A stretch of DNA of 64,000 nt from Paenibacillus tianmuensis (GTDB taxonomy: Bacteria > Bacillota > Bacilli > Paenibacillales > NBRC-103111), in contig NZ_FMTT01000014.1 of the NCBI RefSeq assembly GCF_900100345.1, positions 62,001 to 126,000 on the forward strand, written 5' to 3'. This document shows positions 25,349 to 34,900 of this stretch, piece after piece. The position numbers were made by a program, and so were the translations under genes. The notes under the pieces are model-generated. The model did no database searches and was not told the DNA's origin. It was given only the letters and a program-made list of their open reading frames with translations. The first letter of the stretch is position 1. Every line of letters begins with the position of its first letter.

Positions 25349-26855
25349 GCTGCTGTCCCCACGTATTTTTAAATTCTTTTTGCAGTCCGAGGACCTCTCT
25401 GTATTCGGCGGAGGGGTCGTGCTTTGCTTTCAACCGCAAATGCAGCGCCTTGCTCTCCGAGAACGCGGTCGTCACTTCCAGCGCTTGCGTCTCGCTAATA
25501 TCGAGAGCGACGGCGAGCTTGAGCAGAGTGCCGAGCTTTGCGATCAGATCGGTATCGGTTTTTTTCAAAATATCTTTGTGATGCTGCACGGCCTGTTGGG
25601 TCCGTGCTTTTGTTTTGTATGAAGCGGTCAAGGCGCAGATCAGAATCTCTCGGTGGGTCAGACCGTCGATGCGCGTGTGCGCAATCATATGGAAGGAATG
25701 CTTCGGATACTGGTAATAGCTAAGCGACGCCCCGATCCGGTACAGCTTGGCCGCTACGATCAGACACAGACGCGCGCGCGGATCGAAGCGCTGCTTTCCC
25801 GCCTCCGTCAAGGCGTCGAACAGCTTCAAGGCCGTCCAGCTCACCTGCGAGAGATGCGCCCGAGGGGCCGTCGAATGAAGGGCGAGCAGGTTGTCTGCAC
25901 TTCGCTCGGCCATATGCTTTAGCTCCGTGTCGACAGGATAAAAGCTTTCAAAGAACAGGCCATCCCGCAGGCCCGCGCCGCTGACGACATAGTGCGAAGC
26001 GCCGGCTGCCTGGAAGATCGTCTGAAGAATCAGCAGCCCCGGGATGATAATATCGTAGCGGTCTTTGGACAGACCGTCGATTTTTTTGCGTTTTTCTCCG
26101 GGCATGAGCGGGAGCCAGGCGGCGAGCTCGTCCACTTCGGCGGCGGAGATCGTATAATTATGCGTAAGCGGCAAGGAATATTTGCGCTTGCGCTGATTGA
26201 TTTTGCATAGCGTCCGTACGCCGCCTCCGAGCCCGACGAGCGGCAGGCCGGGAGCCTGTCGAATCCAGGGCTCGCAGGCAATCGCGTCCTCGACCATCTG
26301 GCAGATGCCCTGCAGCTGTTCTTCGTGGAATTCGCCGTTTGGCGCAAACTTGCGCGTCGTATTGACCGCCCCGAAAGGAAACGATACGCTGCGGATCAAG
26401 GTGCGGTCGCGAAAGAGCGAAATTTCAGTGCTTCCCCCGCCGATGTCGACAAGAAAGCCGTCCGCTATATCCATCGTTTGGATCATGCCCAAGAAGCCGA
26501 GTCTGGCTTCGTCCTCCCCGGACAGCAGCTCGACGTGAAATCCGCTTTCGCGCCGCAGCGTGTTCAGAATCTCTTGCGAATTCGCCGCATTGCGAATGGC
26601 CGCCGTGGCGGCTACCCGGTATTCGGTCACTTCGTGAGCGTGACATATCCGTTTAAAATGCGACAAAACCTGTACGATCACTTGAACATCCTCTTGAGCC
26701 AATGTCCCGTCGGCGCCGATCCGCTGGCTTAAGCGAGCGGACTCCTTGAATTCGCCGATCACGCGGTACGCTCCGCCTGTCGTCTGTTCGTTTACGGCTA
26801 ACCGGATCGAGTTGGAGCCGATATCAATGATGCCGATTCGCCGGCTGTTGTTCAT
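25314..26855 (-). CDS. ppx: Exopolyphosphatase (Ppx/GppA family)
   Basis: 513 aa; ATG 26855 with CAGGAGG upstream. The actin-like ATPase fold opens with IGIIDIGSNSIRL (phosphate 1 loop). GGGSTEISLF follows (phosphate 2 loop). The C-terminal half (about 310-513) is a helical HD-like extension. It removes phosphate from polyphosphate ends or pppGpp. It faces ppk tail to tail, so the making and degrading enzymes share overlapping ends. Confidence 0.92.
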   Translation of the reverse strand: MNNSRRIGIIDIGSNSIRLAVNEQTTGGAYRVIGEFKESARLSQRIGADGTLAQEDVQVIVQVLSHFKRICHAHEVTEYRVAATAAIRNAANSQEILNTLRRESGFHVELLSGEDEARLGFLGMIQTMDIADGFLVDIGGGSTEISLFRDRTLIRSVSFPFGAVNTTRKFAPNGEFHEEQLQGICQMVEDAIACEPWIRQAPGLPLVGLGGGVRTLCKINQRKRKYSLPLTHNYTISAAEVDELAAWLPLMPGEKRKKIDGLSKDRYDIIIPGLLILQTIFQAAGASHYVVSGAGLRDGLFFESFYPVDTELKHMAERSADNLLALHSTAPRAHLSQVSWTALKLFDALTEAGKQRFDPRARLCLIVAAKLYRIGASLSYYQYPKHSFHMIAHTRIDGLTHREILICALTASYKTKARTQQAVQHHKDILKKTDTDLIAKLGTLLKLAVALDISETQALEVTTAFSESKALHLRLKAKHDPSAEYREVLGLQKEFKNTWGQQLKVHESSFSTN

Positions 26856-27148
26856 GGCTGGTCCTCCTGCTAACGGGTGAAAGTTAGTTTTATTTTACCG
26901 TTACGGCGGAGGGAATGTCCACTGAGCCGCCCCCGATAAACTCCCCTAAGGGGCAAAGGAACGAACTGCTTACTCCATTGGTCTTCGCCGCGTTTTCCCG
27001 CTCCTTACCCATAAAGACATTGATTCCTTATGATTTATTATGAGTTAATATGAGTATAATGAAACTGGGCGAAGCCTTTACAGACGGGTCTTTATTCAGG
27101 TTGAGTACATAGGATTCAGCCGACAGATAGCATATGTTTATGGTGCTG
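26856..27148. other. Intergenic region between ppx and citZ
   Basis: No gene seen. It must hold the ppx promoter (minus strand). A TATGA element recurs at 27029, 27039 and 27049, exactly 10 bp apart, running into TATAAT at 27055-27060, which could be a -10 box for an upstream citZ promoter. The CcpC-type site follows at 27149. Confidence 0.4.
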
Positions 27149-27203
27149 ATAATGAACTTTTATGTCTGAATTTGTTCACTTTAGTATCTAAATACTTTAT
27201 ATT
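27149..27203 (+). promoter_or_regulatory. CcpC-type operator and promoter of citZ
   Basis: ATAA-TGAACTT-TTAT (27149-27163) is an exact ATAA-N7-TTAT dyad, the known CcpC recognition form. A further TTAT half (27197-27200) overlaps a -10-like TATATT (27198-27203), with TTCACT 17 bases before it. Bacillus CcpC represses citZ and citB using a dyad plus a downstream half site in the same way. Citrate-responsive control is inferred. Confidence 0.65.
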
Positions 27204-27241
27204 AGACTTATGTGAATTCGAACGCTAAAGGAGAGATTATC

Positions 27242-28354
27242 TTGACTGCTACCAAAGGTTTGGAAGGAATTGTAGCCACAACGTCCTCCATCAGCTCCAT
27301 TATCGACGGTGTGCTCACCTATCGCGGCATCAATATCGACGACCTTGCAGAGAACGCCACGTTCGAAGAGGTCGTATACTTGCTATGGTACGGCAAGCTT
27401 CCTAATCGCTCCGAGCTGGATCAATTAACGAAAGAACTGAGCGACAACGCTTCAGTTCCTGCCGAAGTGATCGAACAAATCAAATTGTACCCGAAAGACG
27501 TCAATTCCATGGCCGCGCTTCGTACCGCCGTTTCCAGCTTGGCGTTGTACGATGCCGAGGCAAACGATATGACTCCGGAATCCAACCTCCGCAAAGCGAT
27601 CAAGCTGCAGGCGCAGCTGCCGACGATCGTAGCGGCATTCTCTCGCATCCGCCAAGGCCAAGAGCCGATCGCGCCGAAATCCTGTACTTCCGTTGCCGAG
27701 AACTTCTTGTATATGCTCACGGGCAAACAACCGGAAGCCATCGCCATCCAGGCTTTGGACAAAGCTTTGGTGCTTCATGCCGACCACGAGCTGAACGCTT
27801 CGACGTTCGCCGCGCGCGTAACCGTTGCGACGCTGTCCGATATTTATTCGGGCATGACGTCCGCGATCGGCGCGCTCAAAGGCCCGCTGCACGGCGGCGC
27901 CAACGAAGCGGTTATGGCGATGCTCGAAGAAATCGGCACGGCGGACAATGTGACCAGCTATATCAACGATAAGCTGGCCAACAAGGAGAAAATTATGGGC
28001 TTCGGCCATCGCGTCTACAAAAACGGCGACCCGCGCGCGAAGCATCTCCAGAAAATGTCCCAGGAGCTCGGTAAAATTACCGGCAACATGAACTGGTACG
28101 ACATGTCCATTCAAATCGAAGAAATCGTGACGGGCCAAAAAGGGCTGAAGCCGAACGTAGACTTCTATTCCGCTTCCGTCTACACGACGCTCGAGATTCC
28201 GCGCGACTTGTTTACGCCGATCTTCGCGATCAGCCGTACGTCCGGATGGACGGCGCACATTCTCGAGCAATTTGACAATAACCGCCTCATTCGTCCACGC
28301 GCCGAATATACGGGACCTTCACATCAGGCCTTCGTTCCGATTGAGCAGCGCTAA
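27242..28354 (+). CDS. citZ: Citrate synthase (CitZ)
   Basis: 370 aa from TTG 27242, chosen because AAAGGAG lies about 9 bases upstream. It is a type II citrate synthase of the short Gram-positive kind with YRGINIDDLAENATFEEVVYLLWYG (opening partly quoted: YRGINIDDLAE), LKGPLHGGANEAV, IMGFGHRVYKNGDPRAK and a terminal SGWTAHILEQFDNNRLIRP-like segment. It makes citrate from acetyl-CoA and oxaloacetate. icd and mdh follow as in Bacillus. Paralog of the 19437 gene. Confidence 0.93.
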   Translation: MTATKGLEGIVATTSSISSIIDGVLTYRGINIDDLAENATFEEVVYLLWYGKLPNRSELDQLTKELSDNASVPAEVIEQIKLYPKDVNSMAALRTAVSSLALYDAEANDMTPESNLRKAIKLQAQLPTIVAAFSRIRQGQEPIAPKSCTSVAENFLYMLTGKQPEAIAIQALDKALVLHADHELNASTFAARVTVATLSDIYSGMTSAIGALKGPLHGGANEAVMAMLEEIGTADNVTSYINDKLANKEKIMGFGHRVYKNGDPRAKHLQKMSQELGKITGNMNWYDMSIQIEEIVTGQKGLKPNVDFYSASVYTTLEIPRDLFTPIFAISRTSGWTAHILEQFDNNRLIRPRAEYTGPSHQAFVPIEQR

Positions 28355-28389
28355 TCCGGCACGGGATGCCCGCACCTGCGGGAAGAAAT

Positions 28390-28418
28390 AAAAAAGCAGC
28401 TATCCTACGGGTGGCTGC
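28390..28418 (-). terminator. Minus-strand-oriented terminator hairpin between citZ and icd
   Basis: Ten-bp stem GCAGCTATCC / GGGTGGCTGC (with G-U pairs) and a 3-base loop. The U-run lies on the minus-strand side (TTTTTTATTT when read on minus), while both flanking genes are on plus. It could stop antisense transcripts, or act in plus mRNA only as a processing or stability hairpin. Confidence 0.5.
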
Positions 28419-28545
28419 GGCGTTATCGGTCTTCTAAGAAGGGGACGGGCGCCGCTGCTCCCGTATCTTTTTGACATCATCATCCCTATTCCATGGAGCT
28501 CGTGTTGCAGCGGCTCCAAACCACTCCAAGGAGGCTTACCTATTC

Positions 28546-29841
28546 ATGGCACAATTCGAACAATACGCACTTCCGACTGAAGGCGAACGCATCACCATCA
28601 CAAACGGCAAACTGAACGTTCCGAACAATCCGATCATTCCTTTCATCGAAGGCGACGGCACAGGTCCGGACATTTGGGCGGCTTCCAAGCGCGTATTGGA
28701 TGCAGCGGTAGAGAAAGCATACAAAGGCGAGAAGAAAATCGCATGGTACGAAGTATTTGCAGGCGAGAAAGCCTTCAACAAATACAATAACTGGCTGCCG
28801 AGCGATACGCTGACGGCGATCCGCGAATATATCGTAGCGATCAAAGGACCTCTGACGACGCCAATCGGCGGCGGTATCCGTTCCCTGAACGTTGCGCTTC
28901 GTCAAGAGCTGGATCTGTATGTGTGCTCCCGTCCGGTTCGCTACTTCAAAGGCGTGCCTTCCCCGGTAAAACGTCCGGAGCTGGTGGACATGGTTATTTT
29001 CCGTGAAAATACCGAGGACATCTATGCCGGCATCGAGTGGGCTGCAGGTTCCGACGAAGTGAAAAAAGTGCTTGCTTTCATGCAAAACGAAATGGGCGTA
29101 AAGAAGATCCGCTTCCCGGAAACGTCCGGTATCGGAATCAAGCCGGTATCTTCCGAAGGCTCGAAGCGTCTGATCCGCGCCGCGATCGAATATGCGATCG
29201 AGCATAACCGCAAGAGCGTGACTCTGGTACATAAAGGGAACATCATGAAGTTTACCGAGGGCGCGTTCAAAAACTGGGGCTACGAGCTCGCCGAGCAAGA
29301 GTTTGGCGACAAAACGTTTACTTGGGCTCAATACGACAAAATTAAAGAAGAGCAAGGCGTTGACGCGGCGAACAAAGCGCAAAAAGACGCGGAAGCCGCC
29401 GGCAAAATCATCGTAAAAGACGCGATTGCCGACATCGCCCTGCAGCAAGTGCTTACTCGTCCGACGGACTTCGACGTCATCGCTACGCTCAACCTGAACG
29501 GCGACTACCTGTCCGACGCTCTGGCTGCTCAAGTTGGCGGTATTGGTATCGCTCCGGGTGCAAATATTAACTACGTAACCGGTCATGCGATCTTCGAAGC
29601 AACGCACGGTACGGCTCCGAAATACGCAGGTCTCGACGTTGTAAATCCGGGCTCCGTTATTTTGTCCGGCGTTATGATGCTGGAGCACCTGGGCTGGCTG
29701 GAAGCAGCTGACCTGATCTACAAAGGAATGGAAACGGCAATCAACAACAAAACGGTAACTTACGACTTCGCCCGTCTGATGGAAGGCGCAACCGAAGTGA
29801 AATGCTCCGCGTTTGCTGACGAGATCATCAAGAGTTTCTAA
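28546..29841 (+). CDS. icd: Isocitrate dehydrogenase (NADP)
   Basis: 431 aa; ATG 28546 with AAGGAGG about 10 bases upstream. It is the bacterial IDH family with [32 protein letters not shown], and [16 protein letters not shown]; the phosphorylatable-Ser region IRSLN is near. [20 protein letters not shown] holds the cofactor loop, fitting NADP use. It oxidises isocitrate to 2-oxoglutarate. It lies between citZ and mdh as in other Bacilli. Confidence 0.95.
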   Translation: MAQFEQYALPTEGERITITNGKLNVPNNPIIPFIEGDGTGPDIWAASKRVLDAAVEKAYKGEKKIAWYEVFAGEKAFNKYNNWLPSDTLTAIREYIVAIKGPLTTPIGGGIRSLNVALRQELDLYVCSRPVRYFKGVPSPVKRPELVDMVIFRENTEDIYAGIEWAAGSDEVKKVLAFMQNEMGVKKIRFPETSGIGIKPVSSEGSKRLIRAAIEYAIEHNRKSVTLVHKGNIMKFTEGAFKNWGYELAEQEFGDKTFTWAQYDKIKEEQGVDAANKAQKDAEAAGKIIVKDAIADIALQQVLTRPTDFDVIATLNLNGDYLSDALAAQVGGIGIAPGANINYVTGHAIFEATHGTAPKYAGLDVVNPGSVILSGVMMLEHLGWLEAADLIYKGMETAINNKTVTYDFARLMEGATEVKCSAFADEIIKSF

Positions 29842-29850
29842 CCCTCCAAA

Positions 29851-29890
29851 CCTCCCTTACAAGGGAGGCCCCAGGGGTTTCGGCCCCTGG
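29851..29890 (+). terminator. Two tandem hairpins after icd
   Basis: CCTCCCTT-AC-AAGGGAGG (29851-29868) and CCAGGGG / CCCCTGG (29871-29890) follow the icd stop within 10 bases. No strong T-run, so they may stabilise the 3' end or act as weak terminators. Confidence 0.5.
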
Positions 29891-29944
29891 ACGACGAAAG
29901 TTGTCGGCATGCAGGGTAGAGGCGCACCCATGGGGCGTTTGAGA

Positions 29945-30009
29945 ATGGAACGCGTTTGTCTGCGGGCGGCCCGGCTGAAGCCAGGCGCCCGCAGACACGC
30001 TTTCATGCG
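29945..30009 (+). repeat. Hairpin element, copy 1 of 2, between icd and mdh
   Basis: Outer stem GGAA-c-GCGT-tt-GTC / GAC-ACGC-TTTC encloses an inner stem TGCGGGCG / CGCCCGCA. It is followed by ATGCG. The outer part is shared with the copy at 30040, while the inner stem differs in sequence but still pairs. Therefore the structure, not the sequence, appears conserved. Confidence 0.55.
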
Positions 30010-30039
30010 TGCACGGGCGTTTATGCGTTAGGTTGGTGT

Positions 30040-30114
30040 AGGAACGCGTTTGTCCTCGTGCGCACGAGCTGGCGCCGTGCTGCACAAGGACACGCTTCCA
30101 TGCGCTTCCATGCG
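30040..30114 (+). repeat. Hairpin element, copy 2 of 2, between icd and mdh
   Basis: The same outer stem as copy 1 (GGAA-c-GCGT-tt-GTC / GAC-ACGC-TTCC). The inner stem is different: CTCGTGC / GCACAAG with one mismatch. CTTCCATGCG at its end is repeated once more in tandem. It lies about 110 bases upstream of mdh. Role unknown. Confidence 0.55.
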
Positions 30115-30226
30115 TCACTGATCATACGTCAATGATAAAGACTAAGCCAAAGTCATATGCTAATTCCTAAAATTGAATCATAAAATTAATGTGCGATAAA
30201 GCACAAACCAATGGGAGGAATTGATT

Positions 30227-31168
30227 ATGGCAATCCAACGTAATAAAATTACGGTTGTCGGCGCAGGTTTCACGGGTGCGACAACAGCGCTGATGCTGGC
30301 GCAAAAAGAACTCGGTGACGTCGTATTGCTGGACATCCCTCAACTGGAGAACCCGACCAAAGGGAAAGCGCTGGATATGCTCGAAGCTTCCCCGGTGCAA
30401 GGGTTCGACGCGAACATTGTCGGCACGTCCAACTATGACGAGACCAGCGGTTCCGACATCGTGATTATCACGGCAGGGATTGCCCGCAAACCGGGCATGA
30501 GCCGCGACGACCTCGTGAACACGAACGCAGGTATCGTGAAATCCGTTTGTGAAAATATCAAGAGAACGAGCCCGCAATCGATCGTGATCATCCTGAGCAA
30601 CCCGGTAGACGCCATGACGTATGTCGCTTACCAAACGCTCGGCTTCCCGAAAAACCGCGTTATCGGCCAATCCGGCGTGCTGGACACGGCCCGTTACTGC
30701 ACGTTCATCGCGCAAGAGCTGAACGTTTCCGTAGAAGACGTGCGCGGCTTTGTACTCGGCGGCCATGGGGATGACATGGTTCCGCTCGTTCGTTACTCCA
30801 ATGTTGGCGGGATTCCGATCGAGAAGCTCATTCCGGCTGACCGCATCGAAGCAATTGTGAAGCGTACGCGTACCGGTGGCGGCGAGATCGTGAACCTGCT
30901 TGGCAACGGTTCCGCTTACTACGCACCGGCTGCTTCCATCGTGCAAATGACGGAAGCGATCTTGAAAGACAAGAAGCGCGTTCTGCCTTCCATCGCTTTG
31001 CTCCAAGGCGAATACGGCTATGACAACCTGTTCATGGGCGTACCGACGCTGCTTGGCGGCGACGGCATCGAGAAAGTGTTCGAGCTGGAGCTGCTTCCGG
31101 AAGAGAAAGCGGCACTCGACAAATCCGCAGAATCCGTACGCAACGTCATCAAAGTCGTTACGGGCTAA
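30227..31168 (+). CDS. mdh: Malate dehydrogenase
   Basis: 313 aa; ATG 30227 with GGGAGGAA upstream. NAD-binding Rossmann motif [12 protein letters not shown], Arg-containing substrate loop [14 protein letters not shown], and the catalytic His in [11 protein letters not shown]. These mark an LDH-like malate dehydrogenase as in Bacillus. It oxidises malate to oxaloacetate and so feeds CitZ. A small hairpin (GTGCGATAAAGCAC) lies just before its ribosome binding site. Confidence 0.95.
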   Translation: MAIQRNKITVVGAGFTGATTALMLAQKELGDVVLLDIPQLENPTKGKALDMLEASPVQGFDANIVGTSNYDETSGSDIVIITAGIARKPGMSRDDLVNTNAGIVKSVCENIKRTSPQSIVIILSNPVDAMTYVAYQTLGFPKNRVIGQSGVLDTARYCTFIAQELNVSVEDVRGFVLGGHGDDMVPLVRYSNVGGIPIEKLIPADRIEAIVKRTRTGGGEIVNLLGNGSAYYAPAASIVQMTEAILKDKKRVLPSIALLQGEYGYDNLFMGVPTLLGGDGIEKVFELELLPEEKAALDKSAESVRNVIKVVTG

Positions 31169-31189
31169 TCGCATAGTATCTGTTCAAAG

Positions 31190-31231
31190 AAAGACCTGTT
31201 TTCGCCGAAAGGCCGAAGCTGGTCTTTTTTT
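31190..31231 (+). terminator. Terminator after mdh
   Basis: AAGACC / GGTCTT outer stem with an inner TTTCG / CGAA pairing, then TTTTTTT. It ends the citZ-icd-mdh region. Confidence 0.85.
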
Positions 31232-31287
31232 ATTTTCAGAAGGAACGAGATCGGACTACGCTCGGCCAGAGCGGCAGACGAAAGGGA

Positions 31288-31341
31288 TTGAAAGCCTTGG
31301 CAATCCATGGTACGATACAAAATGACTGACGAATCAGTCAT
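31288..31341 (+). promoter_or_regulatory. Promoter and perfect TetR operator of the regulator-exporter operon
   Basis: TTGAAA (31288) and TACGAT (31311) are separated by 17 bp, a good sigma-A promoter. The expected start point falls in a palindrome, ATGACTGA-CGAA-TCAGTCAT (31322-31341), with perfect 8-bp arms. Repressor bound there would block initiation. The likely repressor is the TetR protein coded directly downstream. Confidence 0.85.
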
Positions 31342-31390
31342 AATGCCGGGATCTGCCGTGAGGAGAGTCCCAGGAGAGGTGAATTCGCCA

Positions 31391-31990
31391 TTGGCTGTAG
31401 AGAAGAGAGATAAAATCGTCGAGTCGGCGCTGAAGCTTTTTGAGCAAAAAGGGTATCACAGCACTAAAGTGTCAGACATTGTGAAGGATGCAGGCATGGC
31501 GCAGGGCACGTTTTATCTTTATTTTAAAGGCAAGGAAGATTTGTTCCGCTGCGTGGCGGAGGAGTGCTTGAAAGAAATCGTCGTCGCGCTTGAACCGAAA
31601 TCGTTGGATCCTTGCGAATTGCACAACGACAAGATGCACGATCGTTTGATCCGGGAAACACTCACGATTTATTACCATAATCGGACCATACTTAACATTT
31701 TGAAGCGGCATGGCGCCGCCTCTCCGGAAATAGCGGACATCTCGAAGCAGTTTTACGGCAATGTTTGCGAGGTTGTCAAGGGCATATTCAAGCATTTCAA
31801 TGTCTATCCCGGGTATACGGAGGAGCAGTTGGATATGACCGCGTATGCGGAAATCGGGATGGTGGAGCTGGTCGCTTACCAGTGGTTCATCGAAAAAGGA
31901 TACGGTCTGGAAAAGATTGACCCGCTTGCCGAGGTGCTCGTCGGGATCAACGTCAATGCCCTGCCGAAAATGGATGTGAGCGGAGGATGA
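31391..31990 (+). CDS. TetR/AcrR family transcriptional regulator
   Basis: 199 aa from TTG 31391, with AGGAGAGG about 10 bases upstream; starts further upstream would begin inside or before the operator. The N-terminal HTH (VEKRDKIVESALKLFEQKGY, then HSTKVSDIVKDAGMAQGTFYLYF) is typical of the family. The C-terminal helical ligand domain (about 60-199) is unassigned. It overlaps the RND exporter gene by 4 bases (ATGATC around the TGA), so the two are coupled. It resembles the YerO-SwrC (YerP) pair of Bacillus. Likely an autorepressor relieved by an exported compound. Confidence 0.85.
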   Translation: MAVEKRDKIVESALKLFEQKGYHSTKVSDIVKDAGMAQGTFYLYFKGKEDLFRCVAEECLKEIVVALEPKSLDPCELHNDKMHDRLIRETLTIYYHNRTILNILKRHGAASPEIADISKQFYGNVCEVVKGIFKHFNVYPGYTEEQLDMTAYAEIGMVELVAYQWFIEKGYGLEKIDPLAEVLVGINVNALPKMDVSGG

Positions 31991-34900
31991 TCGCGAAGCT
32001 GCTGAAGTACCGCAAGGTGACGCTGCTGTTTTTCGTGATAGCGGTCGTGCTCGGGGTGTTCAATATTTTCACCTTGAAGCAGAGGGAGAATCCCGAGATC
32101 GAGATCACGTATGCGTTAGTGAAAACCGTCTATCCGGGGGCTTCGCCGGAAAAGGTGGAGCAGTTCGTCACCCGTCCGCTGGAAAATAAAATTAAGGAAA
32201 TCAGCGGAATCAAGGTTATCAGCTCCACTTCAGCCGCCAACTTGTCGGTCATTCAAGTCGAGCTGAAGTCGGATACGGATATCCGCAGGGCGTGGGACTC
32301 GCTGCGTCAAAAGGTGCAGTCCGCACAAGGAGACTTGCCGGAAGGCGCGCGCCAGCCGGAAGTGAACGACGACTTAAGCAAAATTGCGGCGCAAATTTTG
32401 CATTTTGTCGTGGAGACGCCGGAGGAGCTGGAGCCGCTGCGGACGACGATGGACCACTGGAAAAAGCAGCTTGCGACCGTCCCCGGCGTGAGCAACGTCG
32501 AGGTCGTCGGACTGCCAAAGCAGGAAGTGGCGATTACGCTCGATACCGATAAGCTGGATACGCTCAGGCTGCCATGGGGCATCGTAGCGCAATCACTGAA
32601 AAATAAGCATGACCGGGTGCCGCTCGGAACGGTGAACAAGGACGCAAAGCAGTATTACGTCAATATGGGCGGAGAATGGAAATCCGCCGAGGATATCGCG
32701 AATACGGAGCTTCTGGGACTGCCTCCCGGTAAAGCGCTGAAAATTAAAGACGTCGCCGAAGTCAAGCTGAGCTCGAAGAAAAAAGAAGTATCCATCTTAC
32801 ATAACGGAAAGCCTGCCGTCGATCTGGTCATCAATACGGAGAAAGGCACGGATGTTCCGTCGCTGCAGAATCGCATCGATAAGAAGGTCGCGGAGCTGAA
32901 GCCGAAGCTGCCGGCCAACGTGAAGATCGAATCGCTGTTTACGCAAAAGGAAAGTCTCGACCATCTGTTTAACAAGCTGGGCAAAGAACTGCTGATGGGG
33001 ATTCTTTCGGTTATCGTCGTCTGCTCCCTCGGGCTGACGTTCGGCACTTCGCTGATCGTGGCTTTGGCCATTCCGGTGTCAATTACGGTCGGTTTTATTC
33101 CCGTCGAGGCCATGGGAATCGATCTGAATCAGATTACGATCGTTGCGATTGTTATCGTGCTCGGCATTCTGGTCGACGACGCCATCGTCGTGAACGATAA
33201 TATCCAGCGCCGCCTGCAGCTGGGCGATGATCCGGCTACGGCCTCGCTGGAGGGAAGCCGCGATGTTGCTATTTCAATCCTGACGGCGACGATTGCGACG
33301 GCTGCTGCGTTTTTGCCGCTGTTTTTCCTGCAGGGCAACATCGGCAGCTTCATTCGCCCGCTTCCTGTCGTCATTTCGCTATCGCTTGCGGCTTCCATGG
33401 CGATGTCGCTGACGATTGTTCCGATTTTCCGCCAATGGGTGGGTGAACGGCGGCTTCGCCGCAAAGGCTCCAAGACCGAGCCAACCAAAGGTGCTGTGGC
33501 GGCGTCCGGAAGCGAAGGGACGGACACTCCGGGTCTGCTCGGCAAGCCGATCGCAAGGCTGAGTGCCTTTTACGGAAAGCAGATTCACCGCTTCTTGCGT
33601 CGTCCGCTGCTGACCGGGCTCGCTGCGCTGCTGCTGGGCACCTCCGCCTTCGGATTGCTGCCGCTGCTTGGGGCAGAGTATTTCCCGCCTGCGGAGAAGG
33701 AAGAGATGCTCATTGATTTCAAGCTTCCGTCCGGCCGTCAGTTTGCGGAAACGGAGTTTACGATCCGCAAAGCCGCGGCATGGATGGAAAGGCAGCCGGG
33801 CGTGCGTTTTGTCTCGGCTTATGCCGGGAGAACGGCCCCGCATTTTTACTACTCGGAAGCGGATCAGACGGGCATTTTGATCGGACAGCTGTTCGTTAAG
33901 GTCGATACGAAGCAGTTGAACACGAAAGCGGTCGTCGTGCAGTGGCGGGAGCAACTGAAGGCGATGTTCCCCTCCGATGTGGAAATTACGCCGCGGAAGC
34001 TGGAGCAAGGACCGCCTGTCGGCGCGCCGATCGCCTTACGCATTAGCGGCAGCGAGCTGTCGGAGCTTCGCCAGATTGCGGCGGACATTCAAGGGATGCT
34101 GAAAGAAATCCCGGGTACGATCAGCGTAACCGACGATGTCGGAGAGGCCATGAACACCTACGAGGTGGAGCCGGACCCGGCGAAGCTGAGTTTATTCGGC
34201 GTGAACGAAAAGGATCTTTCCACGACGCTCAGAATTGCAACCGAAGGGCTGGAAGTGTCGGAGATGCAGAAAGGTGAGGACCTGATCGACGTGACTCTGT
34301 ACGCCAAGATGCGTTCCGCCGACCCGGTGGAGACGATGAAGAAAATGTACGTTTCGACGCAAAAAGGCGGTACGGTTCAAATGCGCGAGCTGGGAGATAT
34401 CCGCACCAGCCAAATGATCAAGTCGATTCATCACCGCGACCAGACCCGGACGATTACCGTGCGCAGCTATACGCAGGACCGGCTGGCGGACGATATTGTG
34501 AAGGATCTGCAAGCGAAGCTGGGAAGCTATAATGTTCCTGCAGGCTATGCGATTCAGTTCGGTGGCGAAAACGAGGAGCGTAATGAAGCGTTCGCCTCGA
34601 TTGGAAAGCTATCGGTTATCGTTATTTTGCTGATTTACATCATTATGGTCATGCAGTTTTACTCACTGTCGATTCCGTTGCTTATTCTTTCGACCGTCTA
34701 TTTGGCGGCAGGCGGCGCGATCATCGGTCTGTTTCTTTCCGGTTCGCCGATCGGCTTCATGGCGCTCATGGGGCTCGTCAGCTTGGCGGGCATCGTGGTG
34801 CGGAACGGGATCATTCTGATCGAATTTATCGAGCAGGCGCGCGAACGCGGACTGCCGCTGTACGAAGCGGTAGCGGAAGCGGGGAAAGCGCGGCTCCGGC

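Noticed and set aside
29813-30118. Short frames on both strands over the icd-mdh spacer
   Set aside because: They are created by the repeated hairpins; no ribosome site and no protein-like pattern.
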